The translations under genes were made by a program, and so were the position numbers. Shown piece by piece: positions 1 to 8,319 of a stretch of 64,000 bases of DNA; within the stretch, counting starts at the first letter, position 1, and every line of letters starts with the position of its first letter. The stretch spans positions 372,001 to 436,000 of the forward strand of contig OZ257133.1 of the NCBI GenBank assembly GCA_965279135.1, read 5' to 3'. This DNA comes from Croceimicrobium sp965279135 (GTDB taxonomy: Bacteria; Bacteroidota; Bacteroidia; Flavobacteriales; Schleiferiaceae). A model generated the notes under the pieces. The model was given only the letters and a program-made list of their open reading frames with translations, searched no databases and was not told where the DNA came from.

Positions 1-63
1 CAGGGCCATGAGGATGAGGTTAATAAAGAAGGTCTTGCTGACCAAAAAGCGGAAAAGCTTCAT
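1..63 (-). CDS. N-terminal fragment of a putative membrane protein
   Basis: Only the first 21 codons lie in the window; the gene runs off the left edge. The fragment starts MKLFRFLVSK and continues into a hydrophobic stretch, as expected for a short cytoplasmic tail followed by a transmembrane helix. A purine-rich GAGAAAG precedes the ATG. It follows the acyl-CoA reductase gene on the same strand with a gap of 39 bases, so co-transcription is possible. The start resembles bitopic PASTA-domain proteins of Bacteroidota, but 21 residues are too few to decide. This is an inference only. Confidence 0.4.
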   Translation of the reverse strand, partial: MKLFRFLVSKTFFINLILMAL

Positions 64-102
64 ATACTTTCTCGATGTGGTTTACAAAGGTATTGTTTTG
101 TT

Positions 103-1176
103 TCAGAGGCTGCGTAGGAACCGCAGGGTGTCCACCTTATCGGCATAGTCCCAAAGTCGAGGCTTTTGACTGTTACCAAATTCAACTGCAGATTCGACCC
201 CTGGGATTTTGGAAACAATACATTGTATTTGTTCCTCCTTTTCTTTGAGATCTTTTAGTACTGTTTCCAAACTTTCAAAACGTTCATAATGCATTACAGA
301 AACAGGAGCGTGTAGTTGGTCGGATTCCTTGAGAATGAAAAAACCATTATCCAGAAAATCATGGTGCTCCATCAAATAGATGGCACGATTGTAATCGTAA
401 TTGTTGCCATACTTATTGTGATCACCTACATATTGATATTTGAAAAAGGCCTCAAAGATTTGTTGGATATTAAAGTCTTCCGGTACATAAACCTTAGATA
501 CATTTCGGCATCCCAAACCAAAAAAGCGAAAAACATCTTCGCCTAGTAATTCCAATTCTTCTTTGCTTTCATCGCCTTTTAGTAGAGCAATTGATGAACG
601 ATTCTTTCGGATGATATGCGGATAACTGCCAAAATAGGATTCAAAGTAGCGGGAAGAATTATCACTGCCCGTAGCGATTACTGCATCGAAGTTTTTCATT
701 TGCCCATCGGCAAGCTCCAATCGTGCAGCAAACTCCCGATTGATTGCTATAAGTATTTGACAGATAAATGGAATCAATTTGGCATCGTCGGAGGAAGGTT
801 TGATAAGGGCTTTATGTCCGGAAATCAAAACTGAGAGCAAATCATGAAAACCAACCAGGGGAATATTGCCTGCCATAATAATCGCTACCGTTTTCATCCC
901 ACGATCATGTTCAAAATGATCAGCATCATAATCTCTGGTCCAGGCTTCCAGATTCTTGCGATCCAGGGCCCTGCTCCATTCTTCAAGGGCGAAGTGTAGA
1001 TTATCTTCTGTAAACCAGTGGTTAAAGAGGCTGGCATCCTGAATACAGATGCGATATTCCTTTAGGAAATGCTTGTTGAGCTTTAACAATTTATCATCCT
1101 GTTTTTCCTCTTTGTACTGAGATAAAAACTGGCCTAATAGATGAAAGGTATCGATCCTTTCCTCGAGTGTCAGCAT
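103..1176 (-). CDS. LuxC-like acyl-CoA reductase
   Basis: The product is 357 aa and belongs to the acyl-CoA reductase (LuxC) family, which reduces acyl-CoA or acyl thioesters to aldehyde with NAD(P)H. Visible features are the dinucleotide-binding region IIMAGNIPLVGFHD (about residues 99-112), an IKPSSDD stretch, and FGLGCRNVSKVYVP, whose Cys223 is the expected catalytic thiol. It is shorter than LuxC of luminous Vibrio (about 480 aa), as is usual for Bacteroidota versions. No luxA, luxB, luxD or luxE is nearby. It is divergent from a dicluster ferredoxin across 44 bases. The acyl substrate cannot be told from sequence. Confidence 0.85.
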   Translation of the reverse strand: MLTLEERIDTFHLLGQFLSQYKEEKQDDKLLKLNKHFLKEYRICIQDASLFNHWFTEDNLHFALEEWSRALDRKNLEAWTRDYDADHFEHDRGMKTVAIIMAGNIPLVGFHDLLSVLISGHKALIKPSSDDAKLIPFICQILIAINREFAARLELADGQMKNFDAVIATGSDNSSRYFESYFGSYPHIIRKNRSSIALLKGDESKEELELLGEDVFRFFGLGCRNVSKVYVPEDFNIQQIFEAFFKYQYVGDHNKYGNNYDYNRAIYLMEHHDFLDNGFFILKESDQLHAPVSVMHYERFESLETVLKDLKEKEEQIQCIVSKIPGVESAVEFGNSQKPRLWDYADKVDTLRFLRSL

Positions 1177-1190
1177 TGGCGACTATTGAT

Positions 1191-1198
1191 TAAATTTG
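1191..1198 (+). promoter_or_regulatory. Bacteroidota -7 promoter box before the ferredoxin gene
   Basis: TAAATTTG matches the Bacteroidota primary-sigma -7 consensus TAnnTTTG exactly and is followed by GGCGC. It ends 22 bases before the ferredoxin ATG, giving a short leader. No convincing -33 element was found. Confidence 0.5.
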
Positions 1199-1220
1199 GG
1201 CGCTAAAGTAAGAACTGAAA

Positions 1221-1571
1221 ATGGCTATTAAGATAACGGACGAATGTATTAATTGCGGAGCTTGTGAGCCGGAATGTCCGAACAATGCTATCTATGAAGG
1301 TGCTATGGAATGGCGCTTTTCAGATGGCACGGATTTGAGCGGAACAGTGAAGCCAAAAAGTGGTGGGGAATACGATGCTGATGAAGCTCAGGAGCCCGTG
1401 GATTACGATGTATTTTACATTGTTACCGATAAATGCACCGAGTGTATTGGCTTCCATGAAGAACCCCAGTGTGCAGAAGTTTGCCCGGTGGACTGTTGTG
1501 TACCTGATGAAGACAATGTGGAAACCGAGGAAGAACTGCATGCTAAAAAGGATTTCCTCCATATCGATTGA
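1221..1571 (+). CDS. 4Fe-4S dicluster ferredoxin
   Basis: The 116-aa product is a small soluble electron carrier. The N-terminal cluster ligands are in CINCGACEPECP (Cys9, 12, 15 and Cys19). The second set is in CTECIGFHEEPQCAEVCP (Cys72, 75, 84, 88), with the longer Cys-x8-Cys spacing typical of Alvin-type 2[4Fe-4S] ferredoxins. Two further cysteines follow directly (92, 93). An acidic insert of about 40 residues separates the clusters, as in many Bacteroidota homologues. It is divergent from the LuxC-like reductase and may supply electrons to it or to other enzymes; the partner is not shown by the sequence. Confidence 0.93.
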   Translation: MAIKITDECINCGACEPECPNNAIYEGAMEWRFSDGTDLSGTVKPKSGGEYDADEAQEPVDYDVFYIVTDKCTECIGFHEEPQCAEVCPVDCCVPDEDNVETEEELHAKKDFLHID

Positions 1572-1603
1572 TACAAAAAGCACAATTAAAGCGTTGTAGC
1601 CCT

Positions 1604-2503
1604 ATGAGAAGTGTTTTTCTCTTAGGGCTTTTTTTCACCTTTCAGACGGGCTTTGCGCAAGATAGCATAGCGCTTAGCGACTTGGCTAAATGGGGACGCA
1701 TCAGCCTCGATTCTCAAGTTTTTAGTGAAAGAGATTCTGCCAATAAGCTCTTCCAATCCGGTCTTATCTCTTATCTATCCCAGGAGGGAAATTATTTAAA
1801 CCCCTTGCCGGAGATTGATAATATGCTTCGACTCGAAAGCCCGGATAAGCGTTTTGCGATTTATACCTGGCAAAGACCAGATGCCAATCGAAGGTATGAG
1901 CGCTATGGATTGATTGCCGGGGAGTTTAAAGGTGAGACAAAGGTTATTGAACTGAAAGATCAATTAGCGCAGATTCCAGATCTCCAATTTAAACGATGTA
2001 CTGCCGAGGAGTGGCCGGGGGCTATCTACTATGCTATCCACGAAATGCCAGGAGAAAAAAACAAGTATTTGCTCTTAGGATTAGCAATGGGGGAGCCATT
2101 GAATCGGAAGATTATTGAAATTATTAAGGTTGGAAAACGAGGGAAGGTAAGCTTTGGTGAAAAGCACTTTAAAGTAGACCAGTGGATGGACCGCGTTTTG
2201 AGTAAGCCACCTCGTCGTTTAGTCCTAAGTTATAATGCTAAGTATTCCGCCAGCTTGCGTTGGAACGAGGAGATTGAAATGGTGATCATGGATCATTTAG
2301 GTCCACCAGAACCTAAAATGAAAGGACTTTATCAAATGTATGGCCCTGATTTTAGTTATGATGCGCTGTATTGGGAAGATGGATGGTGGAACCTAAAGAC
2401 TGGCGTGAATTTCAATACAGGTCAGCAGATCGAGATTAAACCACCTAGCCAGCCAAAAGGCCTCCCACCAAGGCAGCAGTCAACCTCAAAGAAGGGAGAA
2501 TAA
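1604..2503 (+). CDS. Secreted protein of unknown function
   Basis: I chose the ATG at 1604 because it places a clean signal peptide (MRSVFLLGLFFTFQTGFAQ) at the N-terminus; a longer reading frame from 1568 overlaps the ferredoxin end and has no such logic. The mature protein is about 280 aa, has many Trp and Tyr residues, and ends in a proline- and lysine-rich tail. I recognise no named domain. It lies between the ferredoxin and serC and may be co-transcribed with the former. The central part (residues about 75-250) looks like beta-rich globular sequence, which is inference. Confidence 0.75.
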   Translation: MRSVFLLGLFFTFQTGFAQDSIALSDLAKWGRISLDSQVFSERDSANKLFQSGLISYLSQEGNYLNPLPEIDNMLRLESPDKRFAIYTWQRPDANRRYERYGLIAGEFKGETKVIELKDQLAQIPDLQFKRCTAEEWPGAIYYAIHEMPGEKNKYLLLGLAMGEPLNRKIIEIIKVGKRGKVSFGEKHFKVDQWMDRVLSKPPRRLVLSYNAKYSASLRWNEEIEMVIMDHLGPPEPKMKGLYQMYGPDFSYDALYWEDGWWNLKTGVNFNTGQQIEIKPPSQPKGLPPRQQSTSKKGE

Positions 2504-2542
2504 ACTTAACCCCATCTTAAAAAGGCAATTCCTTAATAGTGC

Positions 2543-2550
2543 TACTTTTG
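2543..2550 (+). promoter_or_regulatory. -7 promoter box of the serC-serA operon
   Basis: TACTTTTG is an exact TAnnTTTG match followed by CCGCG. It lies 28 bases before the serC ATG at 2579 and after the stop of the upstream gene, so serC-serA probably has its own promoter. Confidence 0.6.
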
Positions 2551-2578
2551 CCGCGAATTGAAAACCAATCGCGTTCTT

Positions 2579-3646
2579 ATGAAGAAGCACAACTATTCCG
2601 CCGGACCGTGTATCCTACCGCCCGACGTTTTAAAGCAAGCCTCCGAAGCCATCCTGAACTTTGATGATTTGGACTTATCTCTCATCGAATTGAGCCATCG
2701 CAGTAAAAATGTGGTTGCTGTTATGGATGAGGCCGTTGCTCTGGTTAAAGAGTTGTTGGGAGTTCCAGAGGGTTATTCTGTGATCTTCTTACAAGGCGGA
2801 GCTTCGCTACAGTTCGTTATGACAGCTTTCAATTTAATGAAGGAAGAAGGTGGCAAAGCCGCCTATCTAAACACAGGAACCTGGAGTAGCAAAGCGATTA
2901 AGGAGGCCAAGCGCATGGGCGAGGTTGTTGAGGTGGCTTCTTCTAAGGACCAGAATTTTAACTACATCCCCAAAGGATTCGATATCCCTGCAGATGTAGA
3001 CTATTTCCATTGTACCTCCAACAACACCATATTTGGAACGCAGATCAAAGATTTTCCCCAAACGAATGTGGTTAAGGTCTGTGATATGTCTTCTGATATT
3101 TTCAGCCGTCAAATCAATGTAGCAGATTTCGATATGATTTATGCTGGAGCCCAAAAGAATATGGGCCCCGCCGGAGCTACCCTGGTTATTGTTAAGGACG
3201 CTATACTTGGTAAGACAGGTCGCGATATTCCAGCCTACCTGGATTATCAAGTTCATATTGATAAGGAGTCTATGTTCAATACTCCACCGGTATTTGCATT
3301 TTATGTTTCAATGCTTACCCTACGCTGGTTGAAAGATCTTGGGGGAGTGGCTGAAATGGAAAAGATCAATCAGGCGAAAGCTGATTTACTATACGGTGAA
3401 ATTGATCGTAATTCTAAATTCTACGGCACGGCCGCTAAGGAAGATCGTTCAAATATGAATGCCTGCTTCCTCGCTCATGAGGGTGCTGATACCGCCCTTT
3501 TTTATGAGATGTGGAAAGCAGCGGGAATTAATGGACTTAACGGACATCGCTCCGTTGGTGGTTACCGGGCCTCCATGTATAATGCCCTTCCTTTGGAAAG
3601 CGTTCAGGCTCTGGTAGATGTAATGCAAGAATTCGAAAAGAAATAA
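2579..3646 (+). CDS. serC: Phosphoserine aminotransferase
   Basis: The product (355 aa from this start) makes 3-phosphoserine from 3-phosphohydroxypyruvate and glutamate, the second step of serine synthesis; the same fold also acts in pyridoxal phosphate synthesis. The family N-terminus NYSAGPCILPP is present. The PLP lysine is Lys193 in YAGAQKNMGPAG, and C-terminal GHRSVGGYRAS matches the phosphate-binding region. The ATG at 2579 is preferred over an upstream TTG at 2558 because the family begins just before NYSAGP and the -7 box is close upstream. serA follows after 2 bases. Confidence 0.96.
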   Translation: MKKHNYSAGPCILPPDVLKQASEAILNFDDLDLSLIELSHRSKNVVAVMDEAVALVKELLGVPEGYSVIFLQGGASLQFVMTAFNLMKEEGGKAAYLNTGTWSSKAIKEAKRMGEVVEVASSKDQNFNYIPKGFDIPADVDYFHCTSNNTIFGTQIKDFPQTNVVKVCDMSSDIFSRQINVADFDMIYAGAQKNMGPAGATLVIVKDAILGKTGRDIPAYLDYQVHIDKESMFNTPPVFAFYVSMLTLRWLKDLGGVAEMEKINQAKADLLYGEIDRNSKFYGTAAKEDRSNMNACFLAHEGADTALFYEMWKAAGINGLNGHRSVGGYRASMYNALPLESVQALVDVMQEFEKK

Positions 3647-3648
3647 GG

Positions 3649-4611
3649 ATGATAAAAGTTTTAGCAAACGACGGTATTTCCAAAAGTGGAGAAGAAGCCT
3701 TAGTTGCCGCAGGAATAGAAGTAGATACTTCAAAAGTTGCTCAAGAGCGATTAGCGGAGCATATTAATGAGAATGGAATTGATGTGCTTTTGGTGCGTTC
3801 AGCTACCAAAGTTCGTCAGGATTTGATTGACGCTACCAAGGGTACCTTGAAATTTATTGGTCGTGGCGGTGTAGGTATGGATAATATCGATGTGGAATAC
3901 GCCAGGGAGCAGGGGATGATTGTACAGAACACCCCGGCAGCTAGCAGTCGTTCTGTGGCGGAGTTAGTATTTGCACATCTAAGTGGTATGGTACGATTCG
4001 TATTTGATGCAAATCAAAAGATGCCCTTAGAAGGTGATAACAATTTTAAAGCTTTAAAAAAGAGCTACGGGGCCGGGAGCGAATTACAGGGAAAGACACT
4101 GGGAATTATCGGTTTTGGCCGCATCGGTCAGGAAGTAGCTAAGATTGCTTTTGGATATGGAATGAAGGTGAAAGCGGTAGATCCTTTCGTTGAATCAGCA
4201 GAGGTGAGTTTAGACTTTTTCGATGGTCAAAGTGTGAAGTTCACCGTTGTTCCTGAATCTATGGATGAGGTTTTAGCAGCTTCAGATTTTATCACTTTGC
4301 ATATTTCCGGAGCCGGAAAAGCGGTCATTGGAAAAGCGGAATTAGAAATGATGAAGGATCAGGCAGGGATCATCAATACCGCCCGTGGGGGTGTGGTTGA
4401 TGAAGAAGCTTTGTTAGCTGCTTTGGATAGCGGAAAACTAAAGTATGCCGGTTTAGACGTATTTGTAAATGAGCCCACTCCTGCGATGAATGTTTTAATG
4501 AATCCTTATACTTCATTAACTCCACATATTGGAGCAGCTACCATGGAAGCTCAAGATCGCATTGGTACTGAAATGGCAGAGCATATTATCGAGGCTGGAA
4601 AAGCCTGGTAG
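3649..4611 (+). CDS. serA: D-3-phosphoglycerate dehydrogenase (short, without ACT domain)
   Basis: This 320-aa NAD-dependent 2-hydroxyacid dehydrogenase oxidises 3-phosphoglycerate, the first step of serine synthesis. The Rossmann motif GIIGFGRIG is at about residues 152-160, and the catalytic Arg, Glu and His are in NTARGGVVDEEAL, DVFVNEP and TPHIGAAT. It ends right after the catalytic core, so the C-terminal ACT domain that mediates serine feedback in the E. coli enzyme is missing. It starts 2 bases after serC and is followed by a strong terminator, so serC-serA is a two-gene operon. Substrate choice is supported mainly by the operon. Confidence 0.94.
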   Translation: MIKVLANDGISKSGEEALVAAGIEVDTSKVAQERLAEHINENGIDVLLVRSATKVRQDLIDATKGTLKFIGRGGVGMDNIDVEYAREQGMIVQNTPAASSRSVAELVFAHLSGMVRFVFDANQKMPLEGDNNFKALKKSYGAGSELQGKTLGIIGFGRIGQEVAKIAFGYGMKVKAVDPFVESAEVSLDFFDGQSVKFTVVPESMDEVLAASDFITLHISGAGKAVIGKAELEMMKDQAGIINTARGGVVDEEALLAALDSGKLKYAGLDVFVNEPTPAMNVLMNPYTSLTPHIGAATMEAQDRIGTEMAEHIIEAGKAW

Positions 4612-4635
4612 TCTTTTGAATACATAGTATATAAA

Positions 4636-4658
4636 GCCACCTTCGGGTGGCATTTTTT
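4636..4658 (+). terminator. Rho-independent terminator of serC-serA
   Basis: GCCACC and GGTGGC form a 6-bp stem with a TTCG tetraloop, followed by a single A and six Ts. It lies 24 bases after the serA stop. Confidence 0.9.
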
Positions 4659-4711
4659 GTTACAGTAAAGCCAACATGTAGAAGGGCAATGATGCTATTA
4701 GAAAGATATTG

Positions 4712-4740
4712 ATGCTTCATTACAAGCATTTTTTTTTTTT
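4712..4740 (+). terminator. Second terminator-like hairpin with long T tract
   Basis: ATGCTT and AAGCAT form a 6-bp stem with a 6-base loop, followed directly by eleven Ts. It stands about 50 bases after the first terminator with no gene between them. It may be a back-up terminator or the 3-prime end of a small transcript. Confidence 0.65.
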
Positions 4741-4891
4741 GAATTGACCTAGTTCCAATCGCCGATTCTCCACCACTCACCACCGAAGCACCCCCTAACT
4801 AACTCTACTTGTTTCGGTCCCCTAAATATCCATCATACTTTAGCCTCACTAAAACATAAGAACGAAAAGGCAACATTTAAAATCATTAACC

Positions 4892-5575
4892 ATGGCAGCA
4901 CAAAAAAGAAACAAATCAATTTACGTCGGAGTCGCGATTCTCGGCTTTGGTATTGTGTGGCTTCTTAAGGCCATTGGGGTGTACATCCCACATTGGCTTT
5001 GGAGTTGGGAAATGTTACTCATAGCCATTGGGGTGGCACTAGGTGTGGATAGCAAATTCCGAAATCCGGCTTCCTACATTCTCATTGTAATTGGAACGCT
5101 ATTCTTATTGCAGGACTATTACTATTTCAATTTTTGGGATTTCATTTGGCCTTTAATTGTAATTACGGTTGGCCTGGTCGTAATCTTTCAGTCTCGTTTA
5201 CGCAAGCAAAAGTTTGAAGGTTTAAATGATGACACCGCAGACAAGCTTGACTCGGTAAGCATCTTCAATGGAGTAAAACGCAGTGTGAATTCCAAAAACT
5301 TCTCAGGAGGAGAGGTAGTAACCATTTTTGGAGGTACAGAGTTAAATCTGATGGGAGCTGATTTTGAAGGTTCCGCGCAATTAGAAATGACGGTACTTTT
5401 TGGGGGTGCTAAACTCTTTGTGCCTAAGAACTGGGAAGTGCGTCCTGAAGTAACGAGCATCTTTGGTGGGGTAGATGATAAGCGCCACTCAGCCGTAGAG
5501 GTCTTACCCGATGATAAAGTTTTGTACCTGACCGGCACGGTGGTTTTCGGTGGATTAGAAATCGTTAATTATTAG
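4892..5575 (+). CDS. LiaF-like membrane protein
   Basis: The 227-aa product has four predicted N-terminal membrane segments (about residues 12-110) followed by a soluble C-terminal beta-domain with recurring FGG motifs (IFGGTEL, LFGGAKLFVP, IFGGVDD, VFGGLEI). This is the arrangement of the LiaI/LiaF-like region plus the DUF2154-type cell-wall-active antibiotic response domain. In Firmicutes LiaF restrains an envelope-stress histidine kinase. Here the gene directly precedes a LytS-type kinase and LytTR regulator (gap 17 bases), so a sensor-modulating role is likely but inferred. A weak TACTTTAG box lies at 4836. Confidence 0.85.
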   Translation: MAAQKRNKSIYVGVAILGFGIVWLLKAIGVYIPHWLWSWEMLLIAIGVALGVDSKFRNPASYILIVIGTLFLLQDYYYFNFWDFIWPLIVITVGLVVIFQSRLRKQKFEGLNDDTADKLDSVSIFNGVKRSVNSKNFSGGEVVTIFGGTELNLMGADFEGSAQLEMTVLFGGAKLFVPKNWEVRPEVTSIFGGVDDKRHSAVEVLPDDKVLYLTGTVVFGGLEIVNY

Positions 5576-5592
5576 TACCGTACCTTGTAGCA

Positions 5593-6645
5593 ATGGCGCG
5601 TAATCCACTGCTCCGATCTTACAACTACCTGTACTTCCTTGGGGTTTTGCTCTTCCTCATGGGAGTACAGGTTTTTTATATGCATTGGGACCAAGGAATG
5701 GACCTTCGGATGTCCTTAGCAGATGCAATTGTCCATTGGTCCCTTCTAGGTCTCATCACCTTTGGTTTGATAAATACTTTCAGTTTCTATCAGCCACCGC
5801 GCTTTCATCTGCTTATTGCTTTGTTGGCTCCGCTTATTTTGGTTACTCTTTGGGGTGAGATAAGCCTATGGATTTTTCAGATCCTGATTTCTGAAGATCA
5901 AAGCAGTTGGCTAGAATTAAGTCTTCCTTTTAGGGTTACCGTTTCTTATCTCCTATTTGCCGCGGCCATAGGATTTTCGCTGCTTTGGTATCGTTTGGAT
6001 GAGCGTAATGCTCAGGAAAAGCGACAGCAGGAAATCGAACGAATGTCGAAAGAAGCGGAATTATTTAAACTCAGGCAACAGATTCAACCGCATTTTCTTT
6101 TCAATGCCCTGAACTCTATCAATTCGTTAATTGGTTCTCGACCCAAGGATGCACGCCAAATGACTCAAAAACTGAGTGAGTTCCTGCGCGGAACCCTCCG
6201 CCGAGAAAACACCGATTTGTTAAGTCTGGAGGAAGAAATTAACCATCTTAATCTCTATTTAGATCTCGAGCAAGTACGCTTTGGCCATCGCCTGAAAATC
6301 GAAAGGGAAATAGCGGAGGACTGCATCAAGGCACAAATTCCTTCTCTCTTAATCCAACCCCTGATTGAAAATGCCATTAAATATGGTCTGTATGGTACTA
6401 CTGAGAACTTAGTGATTAGCTTGAGGTGTTGGATATCTCGTAACAGTCTACAGGTCGAGGTGCAAAATCCATTTGAGGAGGAAAGCTCTGCTATTGGAGG
6501 TACCGGATTTGGTTTACCCTCGATCAATAGAAGATTGTATTTAATTTACGGTCGCACTGACCTTCTGGAAACCAAGCAGGAGAATGGTGTATTTACCGCC
6601 CAACTAAGCATACCGCAAAGCCATGTACAAAGTACTGATCATTGA
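5593..6645 (+). CDS. LytS/YehU-type sensor histidine kinase
   Basis: The 350-aa protein has four hydrophobic segments in its first 130 residues, a short coiled linker, then a His_kinase (PF06580) domain. The phosphorylated His is expected at His167 in QIQPHFLFNALN. The ATP-binding N box is LIENAIKYGL at about residue 258, and the G box is GTGFGLPSINRR. There is no separate extracellular sensor domain, so the membrane part itself, perhaps with the LiaF-like neighbour, senses the signal. Its end overlaps the response regulator start by 23 bases, which indicates translational coupling. Confidence 0.92.
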   Translation: MARNPLLRSYNYLYFLGVLLFLMGVQVFYMHWDQGMDLRMSLADAIVHWSLLGLITFGLINTFSFYQPPRFHLLIALLAPLILVTLWGEISLWIFQILISEDQSSWLELSLPFRVTVSYLLFAAAIGFSLLWYRLDERNAQEKRQQEIERMSKEAELFKLRQQIQPHFLFNALNSINSLIGSRPKDARQMTQKLSEFLRGTLRRENTDLLSLEEEINHLNLYLDLEQVRFGHRLKIEREIAEDCIKAQIPSLLIQPLIENAIKYGLYGTTENLVISLRCWISRNSLQVEVQNPFEEESSAIGGTGFGLPSINRRLYLIYGRTDLLETKQENGVFTAQLSIPQSHVQSTDH

Positions 6646-7354
6646 TGATGAACCCCTGGCCGCCGACCTGGTCCAGGAATATCTCGAAGCTTTTCCCGAT
6701 TTCGAAGTTTTAGACCGTTGTTTAGATGGTTTCGCTGCAATGAAGAGCATTCAGGAGCATGATCCGGATTTGGTTTTTCTGGATGTACAGATGCCCAAAC
6801 TGACCGGATTTGATGTGCTGGAGCTATTGGAAAGTCCTCCGCCAATTATCTTCACCACCGCCTTTGATGAATATGCGATCAAGGCTTTTGAGGCCAATGC
6901 CGTGGACTACCTTCTCAAACCTTTTTCTGAGGAGCGGTTTGCTCAGGCAATTGCCAAGTTTCAAGCTCGGCCTCAGCACATGCGTGATACCATTGCCGCC
7001 TTGCAGAAGGAGCGCGATCACAGTCCTAAAGATCGCTTAGTGGTAAAGGACGGAGCCCGCATTCGCATTATTCCCTTTCCCGAATTGATCCGTATTGAGG
7101 CCGATGGCGACTATGTACAGATTAGAAGCGATAAAGGCAATTATGCTAAAAAGAAGACCCTGAAATACTATGAGGATCTTTTACCCCAACCCCTGTTTAT
7201 TAGGGTGCATCGCTCTCATCTGGTTAATGTAGAGAAGATCGACCGCCTGGACCCCTACGGCAAAAATGATCATGTAGCTTTACTAAAAGATGGATCTCGA
7301 ATTCCGGTTAGTCGCAATGGATTTGCTGAATTAAGAGAAATACTGGGGCTTTAA
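6623..7354 (+). CDS. LytTR-family response regulator
   Basis: The 243-aa regulator has a receiver domain (residues about 1-120) with acidic residues Asp8-Asp9, phospho-acceptor Asp54 in VFLDVQMP and the conserved Lys in YLLKPFS. It is followed by a LytTR DNA-binding domain (about 140-240) with the typical FIRVHRSHLVNVEKI stretch. The N-terminus overlaps the kinase gene by 23 bases, so the two are a cognate pair. The target sites are not visible; its own upstream LiaF-like gene is a likely target by analogy with envelope-stress systems. Confidence 0.93.
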   Translation: MYKVLIIDDEPLAADLVQEYLEAFPDFEVLDRCLDGFAAMKSIQEHDPDLVFLDVQMPKLTGFDVLELLESPPPIIFTTAFDEYAIKAFEANAVDYLLKPFSEERFAQAIAKFQARPQHMRDTIAALQKERDHSPKDRLVVKDGARIRIIPFPELIRIEADGDYVQIRSDKGNYAKKKTLKYYEDLLPQPLFIRVHRSHLVNVEKIDRLDPYGKNDHVALLKDGSRIPVSRNGFAELREILGL

Positions 7355-7402
7355 GCAGAACAATTTCTTTTGAGTCAGAGTTATTCTGGTCAAAAAGAAA
7401 GC

Positions 7403-7570
7403 ATGTTAAAATTATTCAAGAAGAAGTCGGAGATGGAGAAGTTGCAGGATGAATATGCAAAACTGATGAAGGAATCACATCGGCTTTCTACCATCGATCG
7501 GGCTAAAAGTGATATTGTAGCTGCTCAAGCAGATGAGGTCGCTAAAAAGATCGATAGTTTGAGATCTTAA
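7403..7570 (+). CDS. Lacal_2735-family small protein
   Basis: The 55-aa product MLKLFKKKSEMEKLQ... is highly charged and helical and matches the Lacal_2735-type proteins widespread in Flavobacteriia (FKKKSE-x-EKLQ-x-x-Y-x-KLMKE pattern). The function of the family is unknown. The ATG at 7403 fits the family N-terminus; a TTG frame from 7370 adds 11 residues without support. The stop codon overlaps the stop of the convergent LytTR gene, so there is no room for a terminator between them. It could be the last gene of the LiaF-LytS-LytTR operon. Confidence 0.75.
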   Translation: MLKLFKKKSEMEKLQDEYAKLMKESHRLSTIDRAKSDIVAAQADEVAKKIDSLRS

Positions 7571-8319
7571 TTCGACTCACCCTGTAACCATAGTTTAAAA
7601 GCTGCGCTCCGTTCGCTACTTACAATGCCTTCTTCAGGTAAAGGGGGCTCGGTAATAACCTTTACTCTGGACTTGGAGTGGTTCTGTAATTCTGATATGG
7701 ATTCCAGATTCACGATGAACTGGCGATTGATCTGATAGAATTTTTCCGGATTTAACTGTTGACTTAGCTCTTTTAGTTTGAAATCAACCAGGTGTTCCTT
7801 TCCCTCAAAATCGATCAAAAAGCAATGTTTTCCGCTTGCATGGAAATAAGCCGTCTCCTCAGTTTTAATGGTGCGAAGTTTTTCTCCACTGGAAACCAGA
7901 AAGCGCTCTTTATAATGCGGTTTGAGCTCTTTTAAGATCTGGGTCCAATCCGGTGTTTCATTCTTAGGAATTTGCTTTTCAAACTTTTCAATGGCTAGGC
8001 GCAGGTCATCAATATGAATGGGCTTTAATAGATAGTCTATGCTGTTTAGCTTGAAGGCCTGAATGGCATATTGGTCGTAAGCTGTGGTGAAAATAAGAGG
8101 GATTTCCACTTTGGCCTTGTCTAGGGCAATGAAGGAACTACCATCACCAAGATGAATATCAACGAATGCCAGTTCCGCACCAGAAGTAGGCATTTCTGCC
8201 TCTACTGCTTCGAGGGTGTCTAGATTTTTTAGATACTGCCACTGCGGTCTTAGCTCTTGTATTTTTTCATGAAGACGTTCCGCAGCTAGAGGTTCATCTT
8301 CAATAATCAGGTACTTCAT
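7567..8319 (-). CDS. LytTR-family response regulator (second locus)
   Basis: The 250-aa protein has a receiver domain with EDEP at residues 7-10, Asp54 in AFVDIHLGDG and Lys in YLLKPIH, followed by a LytTR domain (about 145-245) with YQINRQFIVNLESI. It overlaps the upstream kinase by 4 bases (ATGA). It is only distantly like the regulator at 6623: the linker and C-terminus differ clearly. It is the last gene of an operon that begins with a TonB-dependent receptor, so that receptor or its ligand may be its regulatory context (inference). Confidence 0.92.
   Translation of the reverse strand: MKYLIIEDEPLAAERLHEKIQELRPQWQYLKNLDTLEAVEAEMPTSGAELAFVDIHLGDGSSFIALDKAKVEIPLIFTTAYDQYAIQAFKLNSIDYLLKPIHIDDLRLAIEKFEKQIPKNETPDWTQILKELKPHYKERFLVSSGEKLRTIKTEETAYFHASGKHCFLIDFEGKEHLVDFKLKELSQQLNPEKFYQINRQFIVNLESISELQNHSKSRVKVITEPPLPEEGIVSSERSAAFKLWLQGESN

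Noticed and set aside
103..1176. Part of a bioluminescence operon
   Set aside because: No luxA, luxB, luxD or luxE is present nearby; the LuxC family is broad in Bacteroidota.
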